A stretch of 16,799 nt of DNA from Chloroflexota bacterium (lineage in GTDB: Bacteria; Chloroflexota; Ktedonobacteria; Ktedonobacterales; Ktedonobacteraceae). The notes beneath the pieces were generated by a model. The model worked only from the letters and a program-made list of their open reading frames with translations, was not told the DNA's origin and did not search any database. The position numbers and the translations under genes are program-made. Below, piece after piece: positions 7,336-13,714 of the stretch; position 1 is the first letter of the stretch; each line of letters begins with the position of its first letter. The stretch is taken from contig CADDZH010000111.1 in NCBI GenBank assembly GCA_902812455.1, forward strand, positions 1 through 16,799, in the 5' to 3' direction.

Positions 7336-8943
7336 ATGAGCATCATCGAAAGCAACATAGACCGCAACAGCCCCGAATTTCAAGAGAACCTGCGCTACTT
7401 CCAGGGACTGCTAGACCAGCTTGACGAGCGCATTCAAGAAGTCCAGCAAGGCGGTGGCGAAGAGGCCATTGCCAGGCATCGCAAGCGCAACAAATTGCTG
7501 CCGCGAGAGCGCATCCGGCTCCTTTGCGATCCCGATACCCCCTTCCTGGAACTCAGTCCCCTGGCCGCCTGGGATATGTACGATAACGAAGCGCCTTCGG
7601 CAGGTATCGTCACCGGCATTGGCGTCGTCGAGGGGCAGGAGTGCATGATTGTCGCCAACGACGCCACCGTCAAGGGCGGCACCTACTACCCCATGACCGT
7701 GAAAAAACACCTGCGCGCCCAGGAGATCGCCGAGCAGAACCACCTGCCCTGCATCTACCTCGTCGATTCGGGTGGCGCCTTCCTGCCCTTGCAGGCCGAT
7801 GTCTTCCCCGACCGCGATCACTTCGGGCGCATCTTCTATAACCAGGCGCGCATGTCCAGCCAGCGCATTCCCCAGATCGCTGCTGTGATGGGCTCCTGCA
7901 CGGCCGGTGGCGCCTACGTCCCCGCTATGAGCGACGAGACAGTGATCGTGCAAGGCAACGGCACCATTTTCCTGGGAGGGCCGCCACTCGTAAAGGCAGC
8001 CACCGGCGAAGAAGTGAGCGCCGAAGAACTGGGCGGCGCCGATGTCCATTGCCGCATCTCCGGCGTCACCGACCACTACGCCCTGAACGACGAACATGCC
8101 CTCGCCATCTGCCGCAGCATCGTCTCGAACCTTAATCGCCGCAAATATATCCCCTGGGATATCACAAGGCCGGAGCCGCCCCGCTACGACCCCAACGAAC
8201 TCCTCGGCATCGTGCCAAGTGACCCTCGCAAGGTTTACGATGTGCATGAAATCATCGCCCGCATCGTCGATGGCAGCGAATTCCACGAGTTCAAGGCATT
8301 GTACGGCACGACGCTCGTCTGTGGCTTCGCCAGGCTCATGGGCTATCCCGTGGGCATCATCGCCAATAATGGCATCCTCTTCTCAGAGAGCGCCCTGAAA
8401 GCCACCCACTTCATCGAGCTCTGCGGCCAGAGAAAGACGCCGCTCATCTTCCTGCAGAACATCACAGGTTTTATGGTCGGCAAGCAGTATGAGAGCGGTG
8501 GCATCGCTAAAGATGGCGCGAAAATGGTCATGGCGGTCGCCAATGCGCCTGTGCCCCGTTTCACCGTGATCATCGGCGGCTCGTTCGGCGCAGGGAATTA
8601 CGCCATGTGCGGGCGCGCCTATTCACCCCGGCAATTGTGGATGTGGCCCAACGCTCGCATCTCCGTCATGGGTGGAGAGCAGGCCGCCAGCGTGCTGGCA
8701 ACGGTGCGCAAAGAAGGTCTGGCTGCTCGCGGCATCACCATGACCGAAGAAGAGGAGGTGGCCTTCAAACAGCCCATCCTCGACAAGTACGAAGAGGAGG
8801 GCAATCCATACTACAGCACGGCTCGCCTCTGGGACGATGGCATCATCGATCCGCGCGATACGCGCAATGTGCTGGCGCTGGGCATTGCCGCTTCGCTGAA
8901 TGCCCCCATGCCCGATACACCCTTCGGCGTCTTCAGGATGTGA
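7336..8943 (+). CDS. mccB: Methylcrotonyl-CoA carboxylase-type carboxyltransferase (beta) subunit
   Basis: A 535-residue biotin-dependent carboxyltransferase. It moves CO2 from carboxybiotin on the alpha subunit to an acyl-CoA, probably 3-methylcrotonyl-CoA in leucine breakdown. Two crotonase-fold halves are evident. The first carries the acyl-CoA oxyanion region [14 protein letters not shown] near residue 187, and the second carries the biotin-side [16 protein letters not shown] near 414. [16 protein letters not shown] and QNITGFMVG are also typical. Length is exactly that expected. ATG at 7336 with AAGGA 7 nt upstream fits the family start; an in-frame ATG at 7318 overlaps the SD region. 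A longer open frame reaching 6940 runs antisense through the SET gene and is not used. The hydratase gene follows. The partner biotin carboxylase is encoded at 13715. Propionyl- or geranyl-CoA specificity is less likely given the hydratase neighbour. Confidence 0.9.
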   Translation: MSIIESNIDRNSPEFQENLRYFQGLLDQLDERIQEVQQGGGEEAIARHRKRNKLLPRERIRLLCDPDTPFLELSPLAAWDMYDNEAPSAGIVTGIGVVEGQECMIVANDATVKGGTYYPMTVKKHLRAQEIAEQNHLPCIYLVDSGGAFLPLQADVFPDRDHFGRIFYNQARMSSQRIPQIAAVMGSCTAGGAYVPAMSDETVIVQGNGTIFLGGPPLVKAATGEEVSAEELGGADVHCRISGVTDHYALNDEHALAICRSIVSNLNRRKYIPWDITRPEPPRYDPNELLGIVPSDPRKVYDVHEIIARIVDGSEFHEFKALYGTTLVCGFARLMGYPVGIIANNGILFSESALKATHFIELCGQRKTPLIFLQNITGFMVGKQYESGGIAKDGAKMVMAVANAPVPRFTVIIGGSFGAGNYAMCGRAYSPRQLWMWPNARISVMGGEQAASVLATVRKEGLAARGITMTEEEEVAFKQPILDKYEEEGNPYYSTARLWDDGIIDPRDTRNVLALGIAASLNAPMPDTPFGVFRM

Positions 8944-8980
8944 TCGTACCGGACATGATACAAACAATGAGGGTAAGGAC

Positions 8981-9079
8981 ATGGAAGAAATGAGGGATCC
9001 TTTTGCCGGCATGATCGGCATGATCGATGGGCCGATTGAGACAAATCATGACGATATATACACTAGAGAGGTACATACA
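8981..9079 (+). other. In-frame 33-codon upstream extension or leader ORF of the hydratase
   Basis: An ATG at 8981 is preceded by GAGGG at 7 nt and reads without a stop into the hydratase start at 9080. The peptide is acidic, and its sequence DPFAGMIGMIDGP followed by NHDDIY is unlike the N-terminus of any crotonase I know. It recalls the conserved tail of small ribbon-helix-helix-type antitoxins (DP..G..G....S.NHD.YL), but that is a memory-based pattern match on a short stretch. Either the hydratase has two starts or this is a gene remnant fused in frame. Confidence 0.3.
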
Positions 9080-9886
9080 ATGCCCTACACACACATCACC
9101 GTCGAGCACAGCTTCGACGACAAAGTTGCCACCATCACCATGCGGCGGCCAGAAGTCCATAATGCCTTTAATGCCCAGCTTATCCAGGATTTGCAGGCGG
9201 CCTTCATGGACCTAGCTCCCGATGAACAGCTCCACGCCGTCGTGCTGACCGGCGAAGGCCCGTCATTTAGCGCGGGAGCCGATATCAACACGATGAGGGA
9301 GTCGGCAACCTTCACGCAGGAACAAAACCTGGCCGATGCCTTGCGCCTGGCCGACCTCTTCGATACCATCAATGGCTTCCCCTGCCCGGTCGTGGCGCGC
9401 GTTAACGGGACGGCCATGGGCGGCGGTCTTGGACTGATCTCTGCCTGCGATATCGTGATCGCCGTTGAGGACGCTCGCCTGGCCTTCAGCGAGGTAAAGC
9501 TGGGCATCGCACCTGCCGTTATCTCGCCCTATGTGATACGCAAGATCGGCGAGACTCACGCACGCGCCCTCTTCACCACAGGCGAGCGTTTCAGTGCTAC
9601 GCGCGGGCGTGAGATCGGGCTTGTCCACATTGTCGTTCCCCCAGAAGAACTGGATGCCGCTGTAGAGAAGACGCTGCGCGAATTGCTGAGCAGCGGGCCG
9701 CTGGCACTGCGAGCCTGCAAAGCGCTGGCATTGAACGTTGGACGCATGGATCACGACACGGCCAGGAGATACACCGCCGAGATTATCGCCGCCCTGCGCG
9801 TCAGTCCCGAGGGGCAGGAAGGATTACGGGCATTCCTGGAGAAGCGCAAGCCGAACTGGGTATCACCTGCTGGCAGCTCCAACTAA
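9080..9886 (+). CDS. liuC: Enoyl-CoA hydratase/isomerase family protein, probable 3-methylglutaconyl-CoA hydratase
   Basis: A 268-residue crotonase. The likely reaction is hydration of 3-methylglutaconyl-CoA to HMG-CoA, the step after methylcrotonyl-CoA carboxylase in leucine degradation. The oxyanion-hole segments are FSAGADI (63-69) and GTAMGGGLGL (110-119). Glu138 in FSEVKLGI corresponds to the second catalytic Glu of crotonase, and AVISPYVIRKIG is typical of LiuC-type proteins. The first catalytic Glu position is Gly118, as in many LiuC-like members, so the chemistry is assigned from context. ATG at 9080 with AGAGAGGT at 7 nt was preferred because family similarity starts there; an in-frame ATG at 8981 also has an SD. 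It probably shares the mccB-like gene's transcript, 136 bp downstream of it. Confidence 0.82.
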   Translation: MPYTHITVEHSFDDKVATITMRRPEVHNAFNAQLIQDLQAAFMDLAPDEQLHAVVLTGEGPSFSAGADINTMRESATFTQEQNLADALRLADLFDTINGFPCPVVARVNGTAMGGGLGLISACDIVIAVEDARLAFSEVKLGIAPAVISPYVIRKIGETHARALFTTGERFSATRGREIGLVHIVVPPEELDAAVEKTLRELLSSGPLALRACKALALNVGRMDHDTARRYTAEIIAALRVSPEGQEGLRAFLEKRKPNWVSPAGSSN

Positions 9887-9944
9887 GCCAGGCACAACGT
9901 AGAACCGCTGAGTATCTTTCTCCTTCTCCAATACGTAGTTTAAA

Positions 9945-9971
9945 CAAAGCATATTCTTTGTAATAGCAAAG
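9945..9971 (+). promoter_or_regulatory. Alternating CAAAG/CTTTG repeats upstream of the stress protein
   Basis: CAAAG (9945-9949), CTTTG (9956-9960) and CAAAG (9967-9971) are each separated by exactly 6 nt. The middle copy can pair with either neighbour. They lie directly upstream of the SD of the stress-protein gene. A dimeric operator or a pair of mutually exclusive hairpins is possible. The arms are only 5 bp, so chance is not excluded. Confidence 0.25.
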
Positions 9972-9988
9972 GATGAAGGAGAAAATTC

Positions 9989-10462
9989 GTGTCAACAGTT
10001 GAACGCCCCATCGTAGTAGGTGTTTTTGAAGAAGAGAGCCAGGCAAGAAGAGCAATAGACGAACTCAAGCACGCAGGCTTTGGTAGTGACCAGATTGCGG
10101 TTGCCATGCCAGGGAAAGAGTTGGAGATTCGTCGTGTGCTCGATACCCTGGTGAATGCGGAGATGCCAGAAGAGGAAATCGGATACTGCGAACGTGAGTT
10201 TCAGGCCGGTCACGCCATCGTCTCGGTGAGACATGATGGTTGCCACTGGCAGGCTGCCAGTATTCTCTATGGCGGCAGGATTTACAGGTACGTGAAGAGG
10301 TTAGAGGGCCATAAGGGAGCTTTTCCGGTATCTCACGCCAGTGTTCTTTCAGAAGAACCGCCTTTCCAAATGCTCATGGAAAAGATAGAAGATGCAGAAT
10401 CTTCCTGGAAAAAGTTATTAATAGACGCAGGCCTTGATAAAGTGCTTGACGACTTTGATTAA
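9989..10462 (+). CDS. YflT/general stress protein 17M-like domain protein
   Basis: A 157-residue soluble protein. The N-terminal IVVGVFEEESQARRAIDELKHAGFGSDQIAV pattern, and the later MPEEE...YCEREFQAGHAIVSVRHDG..WQAASIL pattern, fit the YflT-like domain found in general stress protein 17M of Bacillus and many other bacteria. Its biochemical role is unknown. The segment after about residue 105 has no recognised domain. The start is GTG at 9989, with GAAGGAG about 8 nt upstream. It lies 102 bp after the hydratase gene. Its TAA stop shares the palindrome TTAA with the stop of the convergent helix-hairpin-helix gene, a 4-bp overlap. Its link to the flanking catabolic genes is unclear. Confidence 0.75.
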   Translation: MSTVERPIVVGVFEEESQARRAIDELKHAGFGSDQIAVAMPGKELEIRRVLDTLVNAEMPEEEIGYCEREFQAGHAIVSVRHDGCHWQAASILYGGRIYRYVKRLEGHKGAFPVSHASVLSEEPPFQMLMEKIEDAESSWKKLLIDAGLDKVLDDFD

Positions 10463-11250
10463 TGCACGTGAAGCAGATTCCCCTTGTTTAGGGCGGTGAG
10501 ATCAGCAGATTCTGGAGTTGGCTGTGCGATGGTTACGGCGGCTTCCAGGATATAAGTGCCTGGTGATGGAGTTCTACAATCCAGGTTAACGATAACTCTC
10601 CCGGCTGCCTTGATAGAACCCTGTCCTTCACCCACAACCTGGCGGATACTGCTGCCTAATGGCTTGCCAGAGATGATAGCTGTGTAGTGGAGCGGTTCCT
10701 CTATCGGTACGAGAACATCAGTGAAGTCAAGCGCGAGGCGCATGGTAAAGGGCTGCCCACTGGCTAGCATGCAGTGACGACCGCTGCTTTCACCCAATAC
10801 TATCTCCATATCATTCAATCGAAGGGTACCGGCTGGCCCAGATTTGCTAACGTCCGGTGGAGCAGGCTCAACTGCAATAACCTCATCTTCCTCAATGCCT
10901 GCCAGAGGCTGAGCATCTCTTTGAGACTCGCTTGTTATCATACCATCGTTCTGAACATCTCTCAGAGTCTCTGCATCCTCTTCCGGCTCGGGTAATGCTC
11001 TTTGCTGCGCCAGTTCGCGTGCCTGGCCGATCCAGTCCTGCTTGCTGATGCGTTCAGCCGTTAATCCGGTAAGGTCAGCAACTGCTGCAGCCAGATCAGC
11101 CGGTGACAGAGCAGCAAGTTGAGCGAAAGTGAAGATACCTACCCGGTGAAGACGAGTTTCGACAGCCGGGCCAATGCCATTGATAAGCTTGAGATCATCG
11201 GCCCCTGGCGGCTCCACTTCCCTTGCAATGGGTGAACGCTTCCTGGACAT
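10459..11250 (-). CDS. Helix-hairpin-helix protein with beta-rich C-terminal domain, function unknown
   Basis: A 263-residue soluble protein. Residues 18-75 form a helix-hairpin-helix-like domain (DDLKLINGIGPAVETRLHRVGIFTFAQLA), of a kind that binds DNA non-specifically or acts as a protein adaptor. Residues of about 76-140 are an acidic, low-complexity linker rich in Glu, Asp and Pro. Residues of about 141-255 look like a beta-sandwich (TLRLNDMEIVLGE, PFTMRLALDF, YILEAAVTI). ATG at 11250 has GAGGA about 5 nt upstream. It follows the 197-residue gene on the same strand, 98 bp away, with a strong hairpin between them. I do not recognise a specific function. The beta-rich region has a strand pattern loosely like that of the neighbouring 197-residue protein. 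Confidence 0.72.
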   Translation of the reverse strand: MSRKRSPIAREVEPPGADDLKLINGIGPAVETRLHRVGIFTFAQLAALSPADLAAAVADLTGLTAERISKQDWIGQARELAQQRALPEPEEDAETLRDVQNDGMITSESQRDAQPLAGIEEDEVIAVEPAPPDVSKSGPAGTLRLNDMEIVLGESSGRHCMLASGQPFTMRLALDFTDVLVPIEEPLHYTAIISGKPLGSSIRQVVGEGQGSIKAAGRVIVNLDCRTPSPGTYILEAAVTIAQPTPESADLTALNKGNLLHVH

Positions 11251-11287
11251 AGGTTCCTCACCTGCGCTGTTTAACCGGCTTTGACAT

Positions 11288-11326
11288 TACTCCCCGCCAG
11301 CGCGATCACCATGCCGGCGGGGAGTA
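11288..11326 (-). terminator. Strong hairpin between two minus-strand genes
   Basis: TACTCCCCGCC (11288-11298) and GGCGGGGAGTA (11316-11326) are perfect 11-bp complements around a 17-nt loop. In the minus-strand transcript it falls about 20 nt after the stop of the 197-residue gene and 37 nt before the start of the helix-hairpin-helix gene. No T-tract follows on either strand. It could be a weak or factor-assisted terminator, or an mRNA stabiliser that sets different levels for the two genes. Confidence 0.5.
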
Positions 11327-11348
11327 GCTGAGCGCGATACTGGAGCAC

Positions 11349-11942
11349 TCAGATTTCGATTTCTTCCTTCAAGAACTCCGTGATTGGGAATGGGACGAAG
11401 CCTGTAATTGGCCCGGTATAGTAGCTATCCGGATCGTGGGGGTTGAGTCCCTGGCCACGCATATAACTCGTGAGAGAAGTGACGGTTATGACGGGCTGGA
11501 ACGGGGTGCCTAGATGCTCTGGCTTCACTTCACCCCCTTTAGCAGTGAAGGTGGCATGATAGAGACTGAATCCCTTTGCGCCAGGAGTAAAGTCAATCAG
11601 GCCCTGGTCGCAGTCTAGCTCTACATCGACGTCGTTTTTCCCAAGCGTCTCGAGGTAGAGCCTGGCAGCGAATTTGCCACAGAGAAAAGGTCTCAGACTG
11701 CCCGTTACCAACCAGTATACTTCAGCTTGCCAGGGTTCGTTGGAATCAATGATTCTCTTATTGCCTGCGCCTGGATCGGGATTGGTCTCCCCCATTCTTG
11801 CCACTATGTATGCATTGAGGGCGCCAGGGGGCAGGTCAGTTTCCATATTGCCCAGTATCCATTGTCCGTTGATTTGTTTGGATAGAGCTTCGGGTAATAC
11901 AACTTGACTGCTTGCTACGGTGGTTGCTGGTGAAATCGCCAT
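11349..11942 (-). CDS. Conserved-looking protein of unknown function, beta-rich
   Basis: A 197-residue protein with no signal peptide or membrane segment. It is rich in predicted beta strands: WQAEVYWLVTGSL, FAARLYLETLG, DVDVELDC, FSLYHATFTA and FQPVITVTSLTSY. The C-terminus is acidic. ATG at 11942 was chosen because a clear SD, GGAGGAG, lies 7-8 nt upstream. A longer open frame to 12020 lacks one and starts with an unlikely sequence. The strand pattern suggests a small beta-sandwich and resembles loosely the C-terminal part of the helix-hairpin-helix protein downstream, which may mean they are distant relatives. No catalytic motif is visible. It belongs to the minus-strand block that begins at the SARP-type regulator. 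Confidence 0.65.
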   Translation of the reverse strand: MAISPATTVASSQVVLPEALSKQINGQWILGNMETDLPPGALNAYIVARMGETNPDPGAGNKRIIDSNEPWQAEVYWLVTGSLRPFLCGKFAARLYLETLGKNDVDVELDCDQGLIDFTPGAKGFSLYHATFTAKGGEVKPEHLGTPFQPVITVTSLTSYMRGQGLNPHDPDSYYTGPITGFVPFPITEFLKEEIEI

Positions 11943-12054
11943 TGTAGGTCTCCTCCATGAATGTGCTAGCGGGTCCGCCGGCCAGGCAAGAAGCCAGGGG
12001 CAGCCCATAGAATGTACCATAGCACCGATCAGACAGGGTCGATCTGTGTAATAC

Positions 12055-12303
12055 TCATCCCTTTGTGATCAAGCGTTCTAGCCAGCGCCTCACTCGCCAG
12101 CGCACTCCCAGCTTGATGCCCATTTCCTCCAGGTGAGGAGCGATAAAATCCTGAATTTCTCTCAGACTTTTCAGGTACCGGCGTTGACCGCTGGGAACGT
12201 GGGTGATATGGCCGTGCCACACACCCGGCTTGCCTTGCTCTGCGCTCTCTTCGACCCAGACCTTGACGATGAACGATTGGGTATCAGGCTCTATCATATC
12301 CAC
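12055..12303 (-). CDS. Small conserved hypothetical protein (82 residues)
   Basis: An 82-residue soluble protein. The central segment SFIVKVWVEES, then VWHGHITHVPSGQRRYLKSL and IQDFIAPHLEEMGIKLG, follows a pattern I associate with small proteins common in Ktedonobacteria, often near SARP-type regulators. Its function is unknown. Two starts are possible: GTG at 12303 with GAGGG about 5 nt upstream, or ATG at 12297 with a longer spacing. GTG is preferred. Its last codons overlap a tiny ATGA-coupled 9-codon frame that is probably meaningless. It lies 19 bp after a possible 26-codon ORF and about 200 bp after the regulator gene. Confidence 0.65.
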   Translation of the reverse strand: MDMIEPDTQSFIVKVWVEESAEQGKPGVWHGHITHVPSGQRRYLKSLREIQDFIAPHLEEMGIKLGVRWRVRRWLERLITKG

Positions 12304-12322
12304 AATCGCCCTCGTCTCTTGC

Positions 12323-12403
12323 TTACTCTCGCTCAGGCTCGGCTTTGATCAACCAGGCCCCTCTCAGGTGCTGCTGTAACAATAACATGGCTGTGTCTAT
12401 CAT
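12323..12403 (-). CDS. Possible 26-residue small protein
   Basis: An ATG at 12403 with GGAAAG about 5 nt upstream opens a 26-codon frame (MIDTAMLLLQQHLRGAWLIK, then AEPERE) ending TAA at 12323. It is amphipathic, with a basic and acidic tail, and sits 19 bp before the start of the 82-residue gene on the same strand. It could be a real small protein or a translational leader. The rest of the 12304-12505 stretch shows nothing else recognisable. Confidence 0.3.
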   Translation of the reverse strand: MIDTAMLLLQQHLRGAWLIKAEPERE

Positions 12404-12505
12404 GGCGTCTTTCCTGCATCTCATCCTTTGTTTCTTTTGCGTCTCCTGACCGTCTTCTCTGCGTCAATGCAGCGTCTTTGTTATCCACCGGGGAGCCGGG
12501 GCGAA

Positions 12506-13450
12506 TCAGTTATAGCTGTTCACCACCTGCTCGAGGGCACGAATCCCCTGCTGCACCTGCTTCTGGAGATCGGCCAGCAAGTCCTGGAGGTGAGTCAGAT
12601 ATGCCAGCACTTCGAGGAGTTGAGGCGCGGTTATTATGGGTGAGACGCCCAGATCGGCAAGCATCAGAGTGGAAGGCTCGTCGAGTTGATCGGCGCGAAT
12701 TTGCTTGTAGAGCGCTACAGTGGCCTTAGAAGGGCTTACGCCGAGTTCTTCATCGAGGGCGGCGGCACAGCGCTCGTACTGCCTGAGCGCCTCTGCACGA
12801 TCGCCGAGCAGGTAATACAGCCGCATCAAGCGCCGGTGGGTGCGTTCGCGAGCGCGATCATAGCACATGATGCGCATTCCATATGCCAGACTCGTTTCAT
12901 AATCGCGGCATGCCTCGTAATAGCTCATCAGCTTATCCAGCATTGCCAGGTACATGCTCTGGAGCCGCTCGCGCTCATACAGGCACCAGTCCTCGTACCA
13001 GCCCTCTAATAAAGGTCCCTGGTACAATTGTACAGCCTCCTCGAGAGCTTGAACGCTATAGACATCCAGGTCGTGCCCGGGAATCCTTTGAACTGGGTCA
13101 TAGGCTTTCTCAAACTGCACGACGTCAAGCCAGATCTCCGCCTGGGGATTCAGGCGAACCCATTCAGGCTCAACTAACAATATACGCTCGTCATCAGCAC
13201 CTGATTGCGTGTTCAACAGCGATTGCAATTGCCATAGCACCTGGCGCAAGCTTTTCTTTGATTGGGCGGTGCTGGTATCGGGCCAGAGTAAACCGGCCAG
13301 CGTCTCTCGAGGCAGCGCGTGATCTCGATGTAGCAGAAGGTAACAGAACAGCTCCTGCACTTTGTGGGCATCGAAACCATCTACAATTTGCTCGTCACGC
13401 TGCACACAAAATTTCCCGAAGAGCCGTATGCGTAACATGGCAGAACTCAT
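12506..13450 (-). CDS. SARP-type transcriptional regulator (winged helix plus BTAD)
   Basis: A 314-residue cytoplasmic DNA-binding protein. An OmpR/PhoB-like winged helix (residues of about 5-95, MLRIRLFGKF to SKKSLRQVLWQLQSLL) is followed by a bacterial transcriptional activation domain of helical TPR-like repeats (about 100-250, YQGPLLEGWYEDWCLYERERL to EELGVSPSKATVALYKQI). A C-terminal 40-residue segment, LLEVLAYLTHLQDLLADLQK and onward, is likely a coiled coil. Unlike large SARPs it has no ATPase or sensor domain. Start choice is uncertain. ATG at 13450 has only a weak GAGAA, an ATG at 13438 matches the family start, and a TTG at 13489 has AGGA at 6 nt. It heads the minus-strand block of unknown genes and is divergent from mccA, so it may control either. 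Confidence 0.87.
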   Translation of the reverse strand: MSSAMLRIRLFGKFCVQRDEQIVDGFDAHKVQELFCYLLLHRDHALPRETLAGLLWPDTSTAQSKKSLRQVLWQLQSLLNTQSGADDERILLVEPEWVRLNPQAEIWLDVVQFEKAYDPVQRIPGHDLDVYSVQALEEAVQLYQGPLLEGWYEDWCLYERERLQSMYLAMLDKLMSYYEACRDYETSLAYGMRIMCYDRARERTHRRLMRLYYLLGDRAEALRQYERCAAALDEELGVSPSKATVALYKQIRADQLDEPSTLMLADLGVSPIITAPQLLEVLAYLTHLQDLLADLQKQVQQGIRALEQVVNSYN

Positions 13451-13565
13451 TTCTCGCGAAGATCCATCGCGCTTATGTACCGGGCACAATAAGTATCCTG
13501 CTTCACTGCCACATGAGTTACCATCAGCTTAACGATGCACGAAGCGACTTTTAGGGCATGAGAAT

Positions 13566-13574
13566 AGTATACCA
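13566..13574 (-). promoter_or_regulatory. Extended -10 promoter of the SARP gene
   Basis: On the minus strand TGG followed by TATACT (13574-13566) is a good extended -10 element (TATACT matches 5/6). The -35 region, 17 nt upstream, falls in a T-rich run and is poor. It lies about 115 nt before the ATG at 13450 and about 77 nt before the alternative TTG. Upstream A-tracts at about 13585-13602 (GCAAAAAAGCAAAAAAG on the plus strand) could bend DNA or act as an UP element. Confidence 0.4.
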
Positions 13575-13640
13575 CATCCATAAAGGCAAAAAAGCAAAAA
13601 AGTGGGGGCCCGATTTATCGTGCGCCCTATCCCGGCCCAT

Positions 13641-13670
13641 TTGTCAGAACCAACGTGAATATAGTAAGAT
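13641..13670 (+). promoter_or_regulatory. Promoter of the biotin carboxylase subunit gene
   Basis: TTGTCA (13641-13646), an 18-nt spacer and TAAGAT (13665-13670) match the consensus at 5/6 and 4/6 positions. The implied leader is about 38 nt, with CAGGTG as SD about 8 nt before the ATG at 13715. The mccA-like gene therefore appears to have its own promoter, divergent from that of the regulator gene. Confidence 0.45.
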
Positions 13671-13714
13671 GAATCTAGATCCATTGCAGATCAAGCATTC
13701 CCAGGTGTTCTAGC

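Noticed and set aside
11943..12020. A 26-codon N-terminal extension of the 197-residue protein
   Set aside because: The extension has no SD and an unlikely composition, whereas the ATG at 11942 has GGAGGAG at good spacing.
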